Shown one piece after another: positions 1 through 7,377 of a stretch of 64,000 nucleotides of DNA (position 1 is its first letter; the number at the start of each line of letters is the position of its first letter). The notes below the pieces were generated by a model, which saw only the letters and a program-made list of their open reading frames with translations, did not search any database and had not been told where the DNA came from. Both the position numbers and the translations under genes were made by a program. Source of the DNA: Flavihumibacter solisilvae (GTDB lineage Bacteria; Bacteroidota; Bacteroidia; Chitinophagales; Chitinophagaceae); the NCBI RefSeq assembly GCF_000814475.1, contig NZ_JSVC01000009.1:235148-299147 (forward strand). Reading direction: 5' to 3'.

Positions 1-965
1 ATTTTTACAGGGATCCGCTGTTGTACCTTAATAAAATTACCGGCAGAATTGTCGGTTGGGATTGCGGCAAATCGCGAACCGGTAGCTTGCGAAATTGCGG
101 ATATAGTGCCGCTGAATTCTTTTCCTGGTATTCCATCAATCTTCAGCTTCATCCGCTGTCCTACCCTCAGTTTCGCAATCTGTGTTTCCTTATAATTGGC
201 CACTACCCATTTACTGTCCTTTCGCACATATGACAGCAGGTTCTGGCCGGCTTGCAGCAACTGACCCTCCTGGATATTGCGGCGGCCAGTCACGCCATCA
301 TAGGGCGCCGTAATCACCGTATACGATAAATTCAGTTTTGCCAGGTCCAATGCCGCATGGGTACGTTTGATCTCTGCATCATTGACACTGACCTTTTTAC
401 CTGTTTCTACAGCCGAGAGGCTGGTAGCGTTACGCTGCCGAAACAATGCACTGGATTGTGATGATGCTACATCATATTCTGTTTTTACCTGGTCAAACTG
501 TTGTTGCGTGGCTGCGCCCTCTGCAAGCAGGTTGGTGTAACGGCGGAGGTTTTCCTCCGCATTCCACAAACGTGCACGGGCCGCGCTGATATTTGCATCC
601 GTAACAGCAAGGCCGCTTTCCACCGTGTTGACGGCTGACGCCGTTACCGTCCTCGATGCCTGTGCAGCCAGGTATGCGGCTTCGGCCTGCTCTACCTGGA
701 TCTTATATTCCCTGTCGTCGATCAATACCAGTGTGTCCCCCTTTTTTATCTGCTGGTGCTCCGTAAAGCGAACCTCTTTTATATACCCGGGGATCCTGGT
801 ATTAACGGGATTGATATATTCTTCCACCTGGGCATCGTTGGTATACAATCTTCCCCAAAGGTCAGACCATTTGTATACACCCCAGGTAATGACAGTCCCG
901 GCTGCAATAAAGATCAGCGTGTTAACCAGTAACAGTGCTCTGCTTTTTCCATTTAGAAGTTTCAT
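1..965 (-). CDS. EmrA-type membrane fusion protein (HlyD family), C-terminus outside window
   Basis: The minus-strand frame is open from the ATG at 965 to the window edge (321 codons), so the 3' end is missing. It is a periplasmic adaptor that would link an inner-membrane exporter to the TolC-type channel encoded just upstream. Visible parts: one N-terminal membrane helix (residues about 10-30), a lipoyl-like segment (about 41-88), a long helical hairpin region (about 90-205), the second lipoyl half with ITAPYDGVTGRR (about 218-229), and a barrel ending in GNFIKVQQRIPV (309-320), which is typical of EmrA/VceA adaptors. The gene lies 20 bases after the tolC stop, so the two are cotranscribed. 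An MFS pump of the EmrB type is expected next, beyond the window; that is inference. Confidence 0.9.
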   Translation of the reverse strand, partial: MKLLNGKSRALLLVNTLIFIAAGTVITWGVYKWSDLWGRLYTNDAQVEEYINPVNTRIPGYIKEVRFTEHQQIKKGDTLVLIDDREYKIQVEQAEAAYLAAQASRTVTASAVNTVESGLAVTDANISAARARLWNAEENLRRYTNLLAEGAATQQQFDQVKTEYDVASSQSSALFRQRNATSLSAVETGKKVSVNDAEIKRTHAALDLAKLNLSYTVITAPYDGVTGRRNIQEGQLLQAGQNLLSYVRKDSKWVVANYKETQIAKLRVGQRMKLKIDGIPGKEFSGTISAISQATGSRFAAIPTDNSAGNFIKVQQRIPVK

Positions 966-985
966 CTCAATACATTTTCAGGTTA

Positions 986-2302
986 TTATAATGATCCGGT
1001 TGCTTTCAGTACCTGGTAACGGGAATAAACAACATTAATCTGTGCATTGGCTACCTTTAGTTCTGCTTCCACCTTCGTATTGGTAGCGTCGATCAGGTCG
1101 GTCAGCAGTGCCAGCTGGTTGAAATATTTCTTCTCCACAATGCGGTAGTTTTCTTCGGCCGACTGCAGATCATTCCTGTAAGTGTCGAGTTCATCGTAAG
1201 CCTCGTTGTATTTTATCATTGCTGTTTTAACCGCCAGTTCAACCTGTTCTTTCTGATGCGTTTCTTTCTGGTGCGATTGTTCCACCTGCAGTTCGGCAGT
1301 TTTTTTCTTCCGGGGTGACTGGTAAATGGAAGCAATATTGTACCTGACACTCACCCCGGCTACCCAGATATTGAAATAGACGTCTCTCGCGGGTGCTGAA
1401 TTGGTATAAGGACGTTGCAGGTTGCTTCCGGCAAACAGGCTTACTTCGGGAAGTTCGTCAGCCTCTGTAATTTTCAGGTTGGTGCGCGCGATTGACGTTT
1501 CTTTTGCGGCAATCTTTAAATCCTGGTTTTCCTTATGTGCTATTCTCAGAAGTTCTGCGATTTCCCAGGACTCTCTCCCGGTTTGCAGCAATGTTGTGTC
1601 AGGCACTAGTCTTTGGTTATCAGGAAGACCCAATACTGTATTCAGCTGGTTGTTCAGGATTGCAATATTGTCATCTGTTTTCCGGATCGCCAGTTCAAGA
1701 TCTGAAAGGATCAGCTTGGAACGCAATACATCGTTATTTGTTACTATACCCTGTTTTTGCAGAATGATGATGTTTTTGAGCCTTTCCCTGGAGAGCCGGG
1801 TGTTGTTTACATATACTACGCGCTGGATGACCTGGCGGTAAATATCCAGGTACCTGGCTACGACCAGGAATCTTATACCCTGCTCATTTTTATCGTAACT
1901 TAATACAGCCACCTGCTCATCAAGCCGGGCCTTGCGTATGTTGTTCGAAATCTCGCCTCCTTTGAAGATCACTTCTGACGCCTGCAGGGAAAACTGCGTA
2001 AGGTTGTGCGGGATCGGAGCAGTGGCATGTTTAGAAAATGACGGTTCCCATACCTGGGAGTTACTGATATAACCGTAGTTCAGTGCTGTTGATATGGTGG
2101 GAAGCTGGCCCAGCTTCGCAACTTCTGTTTTTTGGCGGGCAATATCAATCGCTTTATCAGTGATCTTCAATTCTGTGTTGTTCCTGTTTGCCAGCGCAAA
2201 AGCATTTTCAATTGTCAAAACCTTTGCAGTATCCTGGCCATCGGAAACCATTGAAAAGGCGAAAATTCCACTCGCCAGCATTATTGTTTGTGCAGCTTTC
2301 AT
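986..2302 (-). CDS. TolC-family outer membrane efflux channel
   Basis: 438 residues. An N-terminal signal peptide (about residues 1-22, ending near DGQ) is followed by two long helical repeats rich in Ala, Asn, Leu and Gln, the pattern of the TolC/OprM trimeric channel family (OEP domain repeats at about 30-220 and 240-430). It forms the outer-membrane exit duct for the adaptor encoded downstream. First gene of the leftward unit. Its upstream region (2303-2390) carries a 16-bp palindrome and a promoter-like box that also occur in front of the AraC gene at 3077, suggesting shared control by that regulator. The substrate cannot be read from the sequence. Confidence 0.92.
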   Translation of the reverse strand: MKAAQTIMLASGIFAFSMVSDGQDTAKVLTIENAFALANRNNTELKITDKAIDIARQKTEVAKLGQLPTISTALNYGYISNSQVWEPSFSKHATAPIPHNLTQFSLQASEVIFKGGEISNNIRKARLDEQVAVLSYDKNEQGIRFLVVARYLDIYRQVIQRVVYVNNTRLSRERLKNIIILQKQGIVTNNDVLRSKLILSDLELAIRKTDDNIAILNNQLNTVLGLPDNQRLVPDTTLLQTGRESWEIAELLRIAHKENQDLKIAAKETSIARTNLKITEADELPEVSLFAGSNLQRPYTNSAPARDVYFNIWVAGVSVRYNIASIYQSPRKKKTAELQVEQSHQKETHQKEQVELAVKTAMIKYNEAYDELDTYRNDLQSAEENYRIVEKKYFNQLALLTDLIDATNTKVEAELKVANAQINVVYSRYQVLKATGSL

Positions 2303-2330
2303 GTCGCCCTGGTTTTAGTTCATCAGCCTT

Positions 2331-2386
2331 GTTGTATATACAAATTAACGACATGCAGGACCCCAAATCCATTCACATATGTGAAT
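2331..2386 (-). promoter_or_regulatory. Putative operator and promoter of the tolC-emrA unit
   Basis: Read on the minus strand, a perfect 16-bp palindrome ATTCACATATGTGAAT (2371-2386) is followed about 27 bases later by TTAATTTGTATATACAA (2347-2331), which resembles the Bacteroidota -7 box TAnnTTTG. The same module occurs on the plus strand at 2907-2960 in front of the AraC gene. The conserved spacing supports a real regulatory site; the identity of the binding protein is inference. Confidence 0.6.
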
Positions 2387-2444
2387 AAATAAAGCTGTTT
2401 GATGGTCACTTCATTAAGGCAGTGAAATGCACAGTACTGATATT

Positions 2445-2460
2445 GACACATGGGTGTGTC
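2445..2460. repeat. Short inverted repeat GACACA-N4-TGTGTC
   Basis: Perfect 6-bp arms (2445-2450 and 2455-2460) separated by TGGG, 43 bases before the start of the small ORF at 2504 and just upstream of TAACTTTA (a weak -7-like match). It could be an operator for that ORF; nothing else supports this. Confidence 0.3.
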
Positions 2461-2503
2461 CAGGCATAACTTTAAATATCATTCAAAATATAAACTATAA
2501 ATT

Positions 2504-2794
2504 ATGAAACCCAGGCAACTTGAAATTCTGATACATACTGACTTCAGGTCAGCAACGAAACTGATCGATGCAAAGCAAAGCAAACGTTCCAATGAAGTGT
2601 ACTGGAACGGCATCTTCCATGCAAATGTCCTTCAACTATTCGCTGATATCTTAAGCAACAAATTCCTTTCATTGTGGAAAGTGCTCCAGGCACAGTATTT
2701 CATTAACCTTGAATACAGTGTGACCAGGAAAGACCTGGAGCCCTACTTTTCACTTAATCCTTACACCTTTCTACAACAGCAGCATTTGCAATAG
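2504..2794 (+). CDS. Small protein of unknown function (96 aa)
   Basis: Begins with an ATG preceded by an A/T-rich leader of the kind common before Bacteroidota genes, and has no Shine-Dalgarno motif. The protein is rich in aromatic and Leu residues with no signal peptide or membrane helix; WNGIFHANVLQLFADIL (residues about 44-60) looks like an amphipathic helix. I do not recognise a family. It sits between the two matched promoter modules and is followed by a hairpin at 2811-2853, which favours a real transcription unit. It could also be the C-terminal remnant of a larger regulatory protein. Confidence 0.45.
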   Translation: MKPRQLEILIHTDFRSATKLIDAKQSKRSNEVYWNGIFHANVLQLFADILSNKFLSLWKVLQAQYFINLEYSVTRKDLEPYFSLNPYTFLQQQHLQ

Positions 2795-2810
2795 CCATCT
2801 GTTTTTAAAC

Positions 2811-2853
2811 CTGCGGATAACACTGCTGCTACCAGGCATTTGTGTATCCGCAG
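2811..2853. repeat. Long inverted repeat after the 96-aa ORF
   Basis: CTGCGGATA (2811-2819) and TATCCGCAG (2845-2853) are perfect 9-bp arms; with one bulged base the pairing extends inward through CAC/GTG. The loop is about 20 bases. It lies 16 bases after the stop at 2794. It may act as a transcript-end hairpin, but no T-run follows. Confidence 0.5.
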
Positions 2854-2906
2854 TTCTATTTTCTGTCGGTAGAAACAAAGTGAACCAAGCCGCACATTCT
2901 GCTTTC

Positions 2907-2960
2907 TTCACATATGTGAATGCTTTTGACTGCTGGTTATTATTACTTTGTATATGCAAA
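2907..2960 (+). promoter_or_regulatory. Putative operator and promoter of the AraC regulator gene
   Basis: Palindrome TTCACATATGTGAA (2907-2920), then 26 bases, then TTACTTTGTATATGCAA (2943-2959). This is the same arrangement as the module in front of tolC (palindrome core identical over 14 bp, box differing at two positions). It suggests that the regulator gene and the efflux unit answer to one dimeric DNA-binding protein, possibly the AraC protein itself. Confidence 0.6.
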
Positions 2961-3076
2961 TGAGACCCGACGTAAGGCTTCAATATCCTCCCACAGAATC
3001 ACCCTATGATTCATTAAAAGCCTGACACTGCATAAATAGTCGCTCAATTGAAATATTAATTACTAAAGCAACTTGT

Positions 3077-3976
3077 ATGAAAGTCTCAACAATCATCCCG
3101 CTGCACAAGATGGAACAATCCGATCTGCCATTCCGCTTGCAGACGATCCGGCAACTAATGGAAGTACAGGATGAGAACACCGAGGATCCGCATTATCACA
3201 ACTATTACGAAATGATCTGGGTGATCAATGGAAAAGGCACCCTTTATGTTGACCTGGTTGAACATCCGGTAAGTGATAACATGATCGTCTTTCTTAAACC
3301 AGACCAGGCACATAAACTCCAGGCGGAAAAAGGCATGCGAGGTTATATACTTTCATTCACCGACGCCTTTTTCAATATGGGGGAATATGAATTTGACTGG
3401 AATTGCCAGGCCACACTCAGCCAATTTTTCTTTGAACACCATGCGATCAGCATTCCGAAGGAAATGGAAACAGACCTCGAGGAAATCTTTCTCAAAATGG
3501 AAAAGGAAATTGAAAATGAGTTTCCATTCAGGATCCAGATGTTAAAGCGATACTTCAGAATCTTCCTGATATACCTTACTAGGCAGTTGGAGAACTCCAC
3601 CCGGCAAATGAGTTATGGAAGGGAAGCTGAACTGGTCAAGCAGTTCCTGGAGACTGTTGACAGGTACTATAAAGAAAAAAAGCTGGTCTCCGATTATGCA
3701 GGCAAGCTACTGATCACGCCCAATCACCTCAACAGGATCGTAAAAAAGAACACCACGTATTCTGCCGGCCACCATATCCGGCAGCGTGTTGTTCTTGAAG
3801 CTAAACGAATGGCAAGGTACTCCACTTCAAGCATGAAGGAAATAGCTTACAGTCTAGGCTTCCAGGACACTGCGCATTTTAGTCGTTTTTTCAAGGAAGT
3901 GTCGGGGATGAACTTTTCCGATTTTAAGAAAGCCTACCCTGTTATTCAAACTGACGAAACACTTAAGAGGGCTTAA
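3077..3976 (+). CDS. AraC-family transcriptional regulator
   Basis: 299 residues. An N-terminal cupin-like effector domain (about residues 20-110, with HYHNYYEMIWVINGKG giving the H-x-H..E pattern of such domains) is followed by a helical linker and a C-terminal AraC/XylS DNA-binding domain (about 195-285). In that domain the second helix-turn-helix MKEIAYSLGFQDTAHFSRFF is a near-consensus match. It is the local regulator, divergent from the efflux genes. The matched operator modules at 2331-2386 and 2907-2960 make control of efflux plus autoregulation the simplest reading. The inducer is unknown. Confidence 0.93.
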   Translation: MKVSTIIPLHKMEQSDLPFRLQTIRQLMEVQDENTEDPHYHNYYEMIWVINGKGTLYVDLVEHPVSDNMIVFLKPDQAHKLQAEKGMRGYILSFTDAFFNMGEYEFDWNCQATLSQFFFEHHAISIPKEMETDLEEIFLKMEKEIENEFPFRIQMLKRYFRIFLIYLTRQLENSTRQMSYGREAELVKQFLETVDRYYKEKKLVSDYAGKLLITPNHLNRIVKKNTTYSAGHHIRQRVVLEAKRMARYSTSSMKEIAYSLGFQDTAHFSRFFKEVSGMNFSDFKKAYPVIQTDETLKRA

Positions 3977-3987
3977 AATGTAAAGTG

Positions 3988-4131
3988 ATGAAAACCTATA
4001 ATCTTATATTGCGGATATTCCGATACCGGTTGCGCTTCGAGCTAATATTTGTAAGGAAAGCAGGCAAGCTCGAAATTGCCTTTCGATTATTACAGGCATT
4101 TTTCTTCATTGCAAAATATTGGATTAACTGA
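3988..4131 (+). CDS. Possible 47-aa basic hydrophobic small protein
   Basis: ATG at 3988, 11 bases after the AraC stop, to TGA at 4131. The product is strongly basic in its first half (many Arg and Lys) with an aromatic and hydrophobic second half containing LLQAFFFIAKYWIN (residues 34-47), which could lie on a membrane. It may be translated with the AraC gene. No family is recognised. The regular residue pattern suggests coding, but length alone cannot exclude chance. Confidence 0.35.
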   Translation: MKTYNLILRIFRYRLRFELIFVRKAGKLEIAFRLLQAFFFIAKYWIN

Positions 4132-4396
4132 TCATGAAACCATTATCAACCCTATCAAAACTTCCAAAAAAGAACTTCTCATTTGCATGGAGATCTGCGA
4201 CGGTAACAGGTCGAGGTAATTCCGGAAGGCAATCTTGAAGAGACCTTCCACCTCTTTAAAATTCAAAAATCAACATCTTCAAAAAATGCGTCTTTATTCT
4301 GTTTCTTTAAAGGACCATTTCCAGTAAGGGTCAAAAGAATTAACATTGAAGGTATTACCTAATTGTTAACTTGTGATTATCTATATGTTACTTTTT
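4132..4396. other. Intergenic stretch with a possible frameshifted ORF remnant
   Basis: No intact gene. Frame 4139-4198 reads TIINPIKTSKKELLICMEIC and continues to DGNR; after a shift of one base at about 4208-4210 the frame runs VEVIPEGNLEETFHLFKIQ and on to a TAA near 4362. The joined reading looks protein-like, but no family is recognised and there is no clear start. Either a decayed gene or chance. Confidence 0.25.
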
Positions 4397-4663
4397 ATGG
4401 CCAAGAAACAAACTAAAAAACAACTACAGGCTGAAGTTGCACTCACCTTACAAAAAACCTTCAGTGAATTTAAAGACCAGTTGAGCGATAAAAAGTTCAA
4501 CAGGAATATCCGCAAAGCCAGCAAGATCATCCTGACTGGGATTAAGCTGGCCAAACCCACTAATAATAAAATAAAGGAAAAACCAGCTGCCAGGGCTAAT
4601 AAGAGAACAACAGCAAAGGCTACACCCCCCAAAGTAAAAGAATCAATAGAAGCAACTGAGTAA
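4397..4663 (+). CDS. Small Lys/Ala-rich basic protein (88 aa)
   Basis: An upstream ATG at 4373 is in frame, but the ATG at 4397 (MAKKQTKKQLQAEVALTLQK) is the more likely start because the eight extra residues are hydrophobic and atypical. Residues 1-55 form a charged amphipathic helical part (KTFSEFKDQLSDKKFNRNIR). Residues 55-88 form a Lys/Ala/Thr/Pro-rich tail like histone H1 or HU-type C-termini. Comparable small basic proteins are common in Bacteroidota and are suspected of binding nucleic acids; that role is inference. Confidence 0.65.
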   Translation: MAKKQTKKQLQAEVALTLQKTFSEFKDQLSDKKFNRNIRKASKIILTGIKLAKPTNNKIKEKPAARANKRTTAKATPPKVKESIEATE

Positions 4664-4829
4664 GTGCGTGCGATAAATCAGACACTTTGTTCTGCAGAAT
4701 GCGAGGCGGGTTTATTATGAGGGTCAGGTAAAAGCCTGTCACGTATTTCTCTGCGATAGGTCAGTTACTGTGCATGCACATTCAACATTGCAAGCACTCC
4801 TGAAGTCAACGGAAAGATCTGCTCCCATT

Positions 4830-5264
4830 TCATTGAAGAAGTTTTTTATTAATCAGGTTGTCAATTGAATACTTTCCAGGCCCCGAAACTAACAATAACA
4901 AAAAAGAAAGGCTGTACATATACGGCATATCCCTGATGATCAAAGGATCGCTCCAATGTAAGACAAAATATCCGGTGAGGGTTACTGCCAGTACCGGCAG
5001 TATGGTTAGCCGGGTAAATAATCCGGCGATCACAAACAGAGGAAACACCAGGTTGGCAGCTATAGCAAAAAGGTTGTTGAAGGCTTCGGGAAAATGAAGC
5101 GGATTGGGAATCTGCTCTTTTTCACATCCGCACAAGCCTACCTTCTTAAGCCCATGCACTACTATCAATTCAAGTGACAATAAGATCCTGAACACAAGCA
5201 ATCCATAGTGTATAGCATTGCCCTCCAATGACACGGTAGTCACTTTCTGAATAAACTTTTTCAT
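4830..5264 (-). CDS. DoxX-family membrane protein
   Basis: 144 residues with four predicted membrane helices (about 20-40, 65-85, 88-105, 112-132) and the HGLKK segment after the first helix, typical of DoxX/DoxD-like proteins. These are inner-membrane proteins linked to quinone redox or thiol stress; the exact role is unsettled. A GLCGCEK motif near residue 43 is unusual and could bind metal or form a disulfide. It stands alone with divergent or unrelated neighbours. Confidence 0.85.
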   Translation of the reverse strand: MKKFIQKVTTVSLEGNAIHYGLLVFRILLSLELIVVHGLKKVGLCGCEKEQIPNPLHFPEAFNNLFAIAANLVFPLFVIAGLFTRLTILPVLAVTLTGYFVLHWSDPLIIRDMPYMYSLSFLLLLVSGPGKYSIDNLINKKLLQ

Positions 5265-5712
5265 ATTTAGAAAATTAATGTTGGTGCCCCAAAAAGCATA
5301 TAATCGGGCACAAGGGCAGGCATTTTACCAGCCCTGTATAGTTGATAGAATTTGCAGGTTGTTTTATCGATTACGATAGAACAAAGCTACCATCCCGTTA
5401 TGCCGGTGTCAATTGACATATGATGGTTCCTGTTGTATAATTGTTAGAGATTTCAGTGAGCAGGCCCGATGCCCTCAATGCCACCCAGGGCCAAAATCCT
5501 TTCATTCAAGACGGAAATGTGGTCAAAACCTGTCACTCGTGCCACCTAGGCAATGTAATTCATGCCATTTTCTCCGCTCGGGCTATGACTTTCCTCCGTA
5601 ATTCGTATAGCATTTGTTCGGTGTGAGCAGCACTTTTCAGCATGTTTATTGCGCTTTTCTCTGGCTCTCCCGGCTCTCTCCCGGCACTCTCCCGGCACTA
5701 TCGCTTTTTAGA
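5265..5712. other. 448-bp intergenic region
   Basis: Holds the doxX upstream region, including an inverted repeat GTGCCC (5284-5289)/GGGCAC (5306-5311) that could be an operator. A middle part has short overlapping ORFs in several frames (5413-5626) without credible starts or family resemblance. Three tandem 11-bp repeats (5666-5698) lie just before the gene at 5713. Confidence 0.6.
5666..5698. repeat. Tandem 11-bp repeat, three copies
   Basis: TCTCCCGGCTC (5666-5676), TCTCCCGGCAC (5677-5687) and TCTCCCGGCAC (5688-5698), preceded by a partial TCTCTGGC. It is GC-rich in an otherwise AT-rich stretch, and ends 14 bases before the ATG at 5713. A different 11-bp tandem repeat occurs at 60856-60899. 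Confidence 0.85.
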
Positions 5713-6408
5713 ATGAGAAATGTAAATCATCTTTATAAAAAAAGCGTGGCGCCTAACTCCCTGTTTCAAAAGTTTGATACCTCAAAAACCATCCTTGAAG
5801 CATTTTCAAAGGAGTACTCATCGGCATTCGTCGCTTTGAACCCGTTCAATAAAAAAGTATTTACGGATAAATATGATCCCATCGATCGTCTCGAGCTGAC
5901 ATTCCCATTGTGGGAGACGGTTTCATGGAAACAGGTGGCGGCAGAAATGGGCTTCAGGAACATCCAGGTCCTGGCCAGCGCAATGACTGACCATAAATCT
6001 TCACTGTATCGTGAGCTAAAGGATTACCTCGACGAAAAGGATCTTGAGTGGCCGGTTATCAATGAGGAAGTGATCCCGGTCGAAACAATTATAGGTGTCC
6101 TGAAAAATACAACAGGCACCGGTTCAAAGGAAGTGGTAAAAAGTTACACCCAGGATATCTTTTCGGAAGACGAAAGGACTGAACTAAAATTCGAGGTTCC
6201 AGCCACTGGAATGTTTGAAGCCGCAAAATCACTGCACTACAGTTCTTTAATATTAATTCCTGAAGTTGGCATTGCGATTTTGCGGCCGATGAAAGACGAT
6301 TGCCCTTATACACTTATTCTGTCACAAAGTGAAAATCCTATCGGAAAAGAATTCAATCCTGAAGGATTTGAAGCAGGTGCCTGGACAAAATTCTATTGGT
6401 GGAAATAA
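5713..6408 (+). CDS. Hypothetical protein (231 aa)
   Basis: The frame is open from 5614, but the first 33 codons overlap the 11-bp tandem repeats and read atypically, so the ATG at 5713 (MRNVNHLYKKSVAPNSLFQK) is taken as the start. It is soluble and acidic, with no signal peptide, and mixed alpha/beta in pattern. The C-terminal part (about 165-231) is strand-rich with SLILIPEVGIAILRP and ends WTKFYWWK. I do not recognise a family. It stands alone in an accessory stretch beside a decayed gene. Confidence 0.7.
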   Translation: MRNVNHLYKKSVAPNSLFQKFDTSKTILEAFSKEYSSAFVALNPFNKKVFTDKYDPIDRLELTFPLWETVSWKQVAAEMGFRNIQVLASAMTDHKSSLYRELKDYLDEKDLEWPVINEEVIPVETIIGVLKNTTGTGSKEVVKSYTQDIFSEDERTELKFEVPATGMFEAAKSLHYSSLILIPEVGIAILRPMKDDCPYTLILSQSENPIGKEFNPEGFEAGAWTKFYWWK

Positions 6409-6419
6409 AAGGGTGCTGC

Positions 6420-6960
6420 TTAACCCAGCACTATCTTTTCTTCATACCTGTTTCCGAACCGGTCCGTAGCTTTAACCGTCACCTCCTTCGTTCCAGGCGC
6501 GGGGTAAGCGAAGAAAAGGTGGTCCGTCAGGGTGGGCGCAATCCACTTGTGCTTGCGGGGAAGCTGGTTACCGCTGTATAATTCAGCTGCCCAGGGATCG
6601 AGGTCAACCCGCTGTTCCATCTTTCCGCGCGACACCATCTTCCAGCCACTCCACATGCATGGCCCGGAAAGGCTTTCATGCTGCCGCGTGGATAGATCCG
6701 CAACTGGTGGAGGCGGTCTTTGCCGGTGGATTTATAATTCCCGCTGATCTCGCTTCCATTTACTTCGTAAACTGCATAGCCATTGGGCGTACCATCACTA
6801 CAAAACGGGCCGCTCTACCAGGCACCGCAAACGGTACCGTGCACATGCCCGATCAGGTTGCTTTCCAACACTTTTTCAGTCCTCCCCCTATGGTAAAGTT
6901 CAACAGTTGCATCCAGCTGCGCCTTTTAAATAGTAGCCAATTCCAGTTCACTTTGGATAG
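6420..6960 (-). pseudogene. Decayed calcineurin-like phosphoesterase, C-terminal remnant
   Basis: On the minus strand the last 78 codons (start-like ATG at 6656) read as the C-terminal domain of Bacteroidota-type secreted calcineurin-like phosphoesterases, with RGKMEQRVDLDPWAAELY and TDHLFFAYPAPGTKEVTVKA. Upstream, a different frame reads ESNLIGHVHGTVCGAW, then an in-frame TAG (6815-6817), then SGPFCSDGTPNGYAVYEVNG and KSTGKDRLHQLRIYPRGSMK, ending near 6660. So there is at least one nonsense codon and one frameshift or deletion, and the catalytic N-terminal metallophosphatase domain is missing. Above about 6920 the similarity fades in broken frames. A genuine pseudogene on this evidence. Confidence 0.8.
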
Positions 6961-7083
6961 CACGGATGCACTTACAAGCGACAAGAGATTGCAGGATGCA
7001 AGGCCTAGTCCGAGCACTGATGAAAAGAGTTGTCTTGTTCCTATTTGAGAATTGGTGAGAAGTCTCGCAGTTTTTACTTTTCC

Positions 7084-7377
7084 TTAGTAAATGATGTCGA
7101 TATTTTTCAGCTTAAATATTTCCCGGGAAATGATTTTGCAATTTTCGGCCAACTGATCAAGGGTACAACCAATGATCTCGAGATTTACCGGGAGTCCATC
7201 ATGGGATTCAATGAAAGTCATGAAAAGCATATCCGTCTTGTTCGTTTCTGCCTTTCCCTTTAACTGCCGGAAAATGTCAATAGCCTGCTGCCGGTCAGAG
7301 CCAATAACAAAGTTGGCGAAACTTTCGATCCCCTGCGAAGTCATACAGGAAACATCAATTGAAAATATCGGTTTCAT
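7084..7377 (-). CDS. Hypothetical 97-aa protein translationally coupled to the antiporter
   Basis: The start ATG (7377-7375) overlaps the stop of the antiporter gene in an ATGA arrangement, so translation is probably coupled. The protein is small and soluble with alternating strands and helices (IFSIDVSCMTSQGIESFANF, then TDMLFMTFIESHDGLPVNLE). No family is recognised. Its position suggests a partner or cytosolic regulator of the transporter, which lacks its own regulatory domain; this is inference from context only. Confidence 0.7.
   Translation of the reverse strand: MKPIFSIDVSCMTSQGIESFANFVIGSDRQQAIDIFRQLKGKAETNKTDMLFMTFIESHDGLPVNLEIIGCTLDQLAENCKIISREIFKLKNIDIIY

Noticed and set aside
625..1038. 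137-aa plus-strand ORF
   Set aside because: It is antisense to the EmrA-type and TolC genes; the protein has no family look and the minus-strand reading explains the region fully.
5413..5626. Two overlapping small ORFs (about 60 aa) with a CHSCH-like motif
   Set aside because: The CHSCH string is not the CxxCH haem motif, the frames overlap each other, and neither has a credible start or composition.
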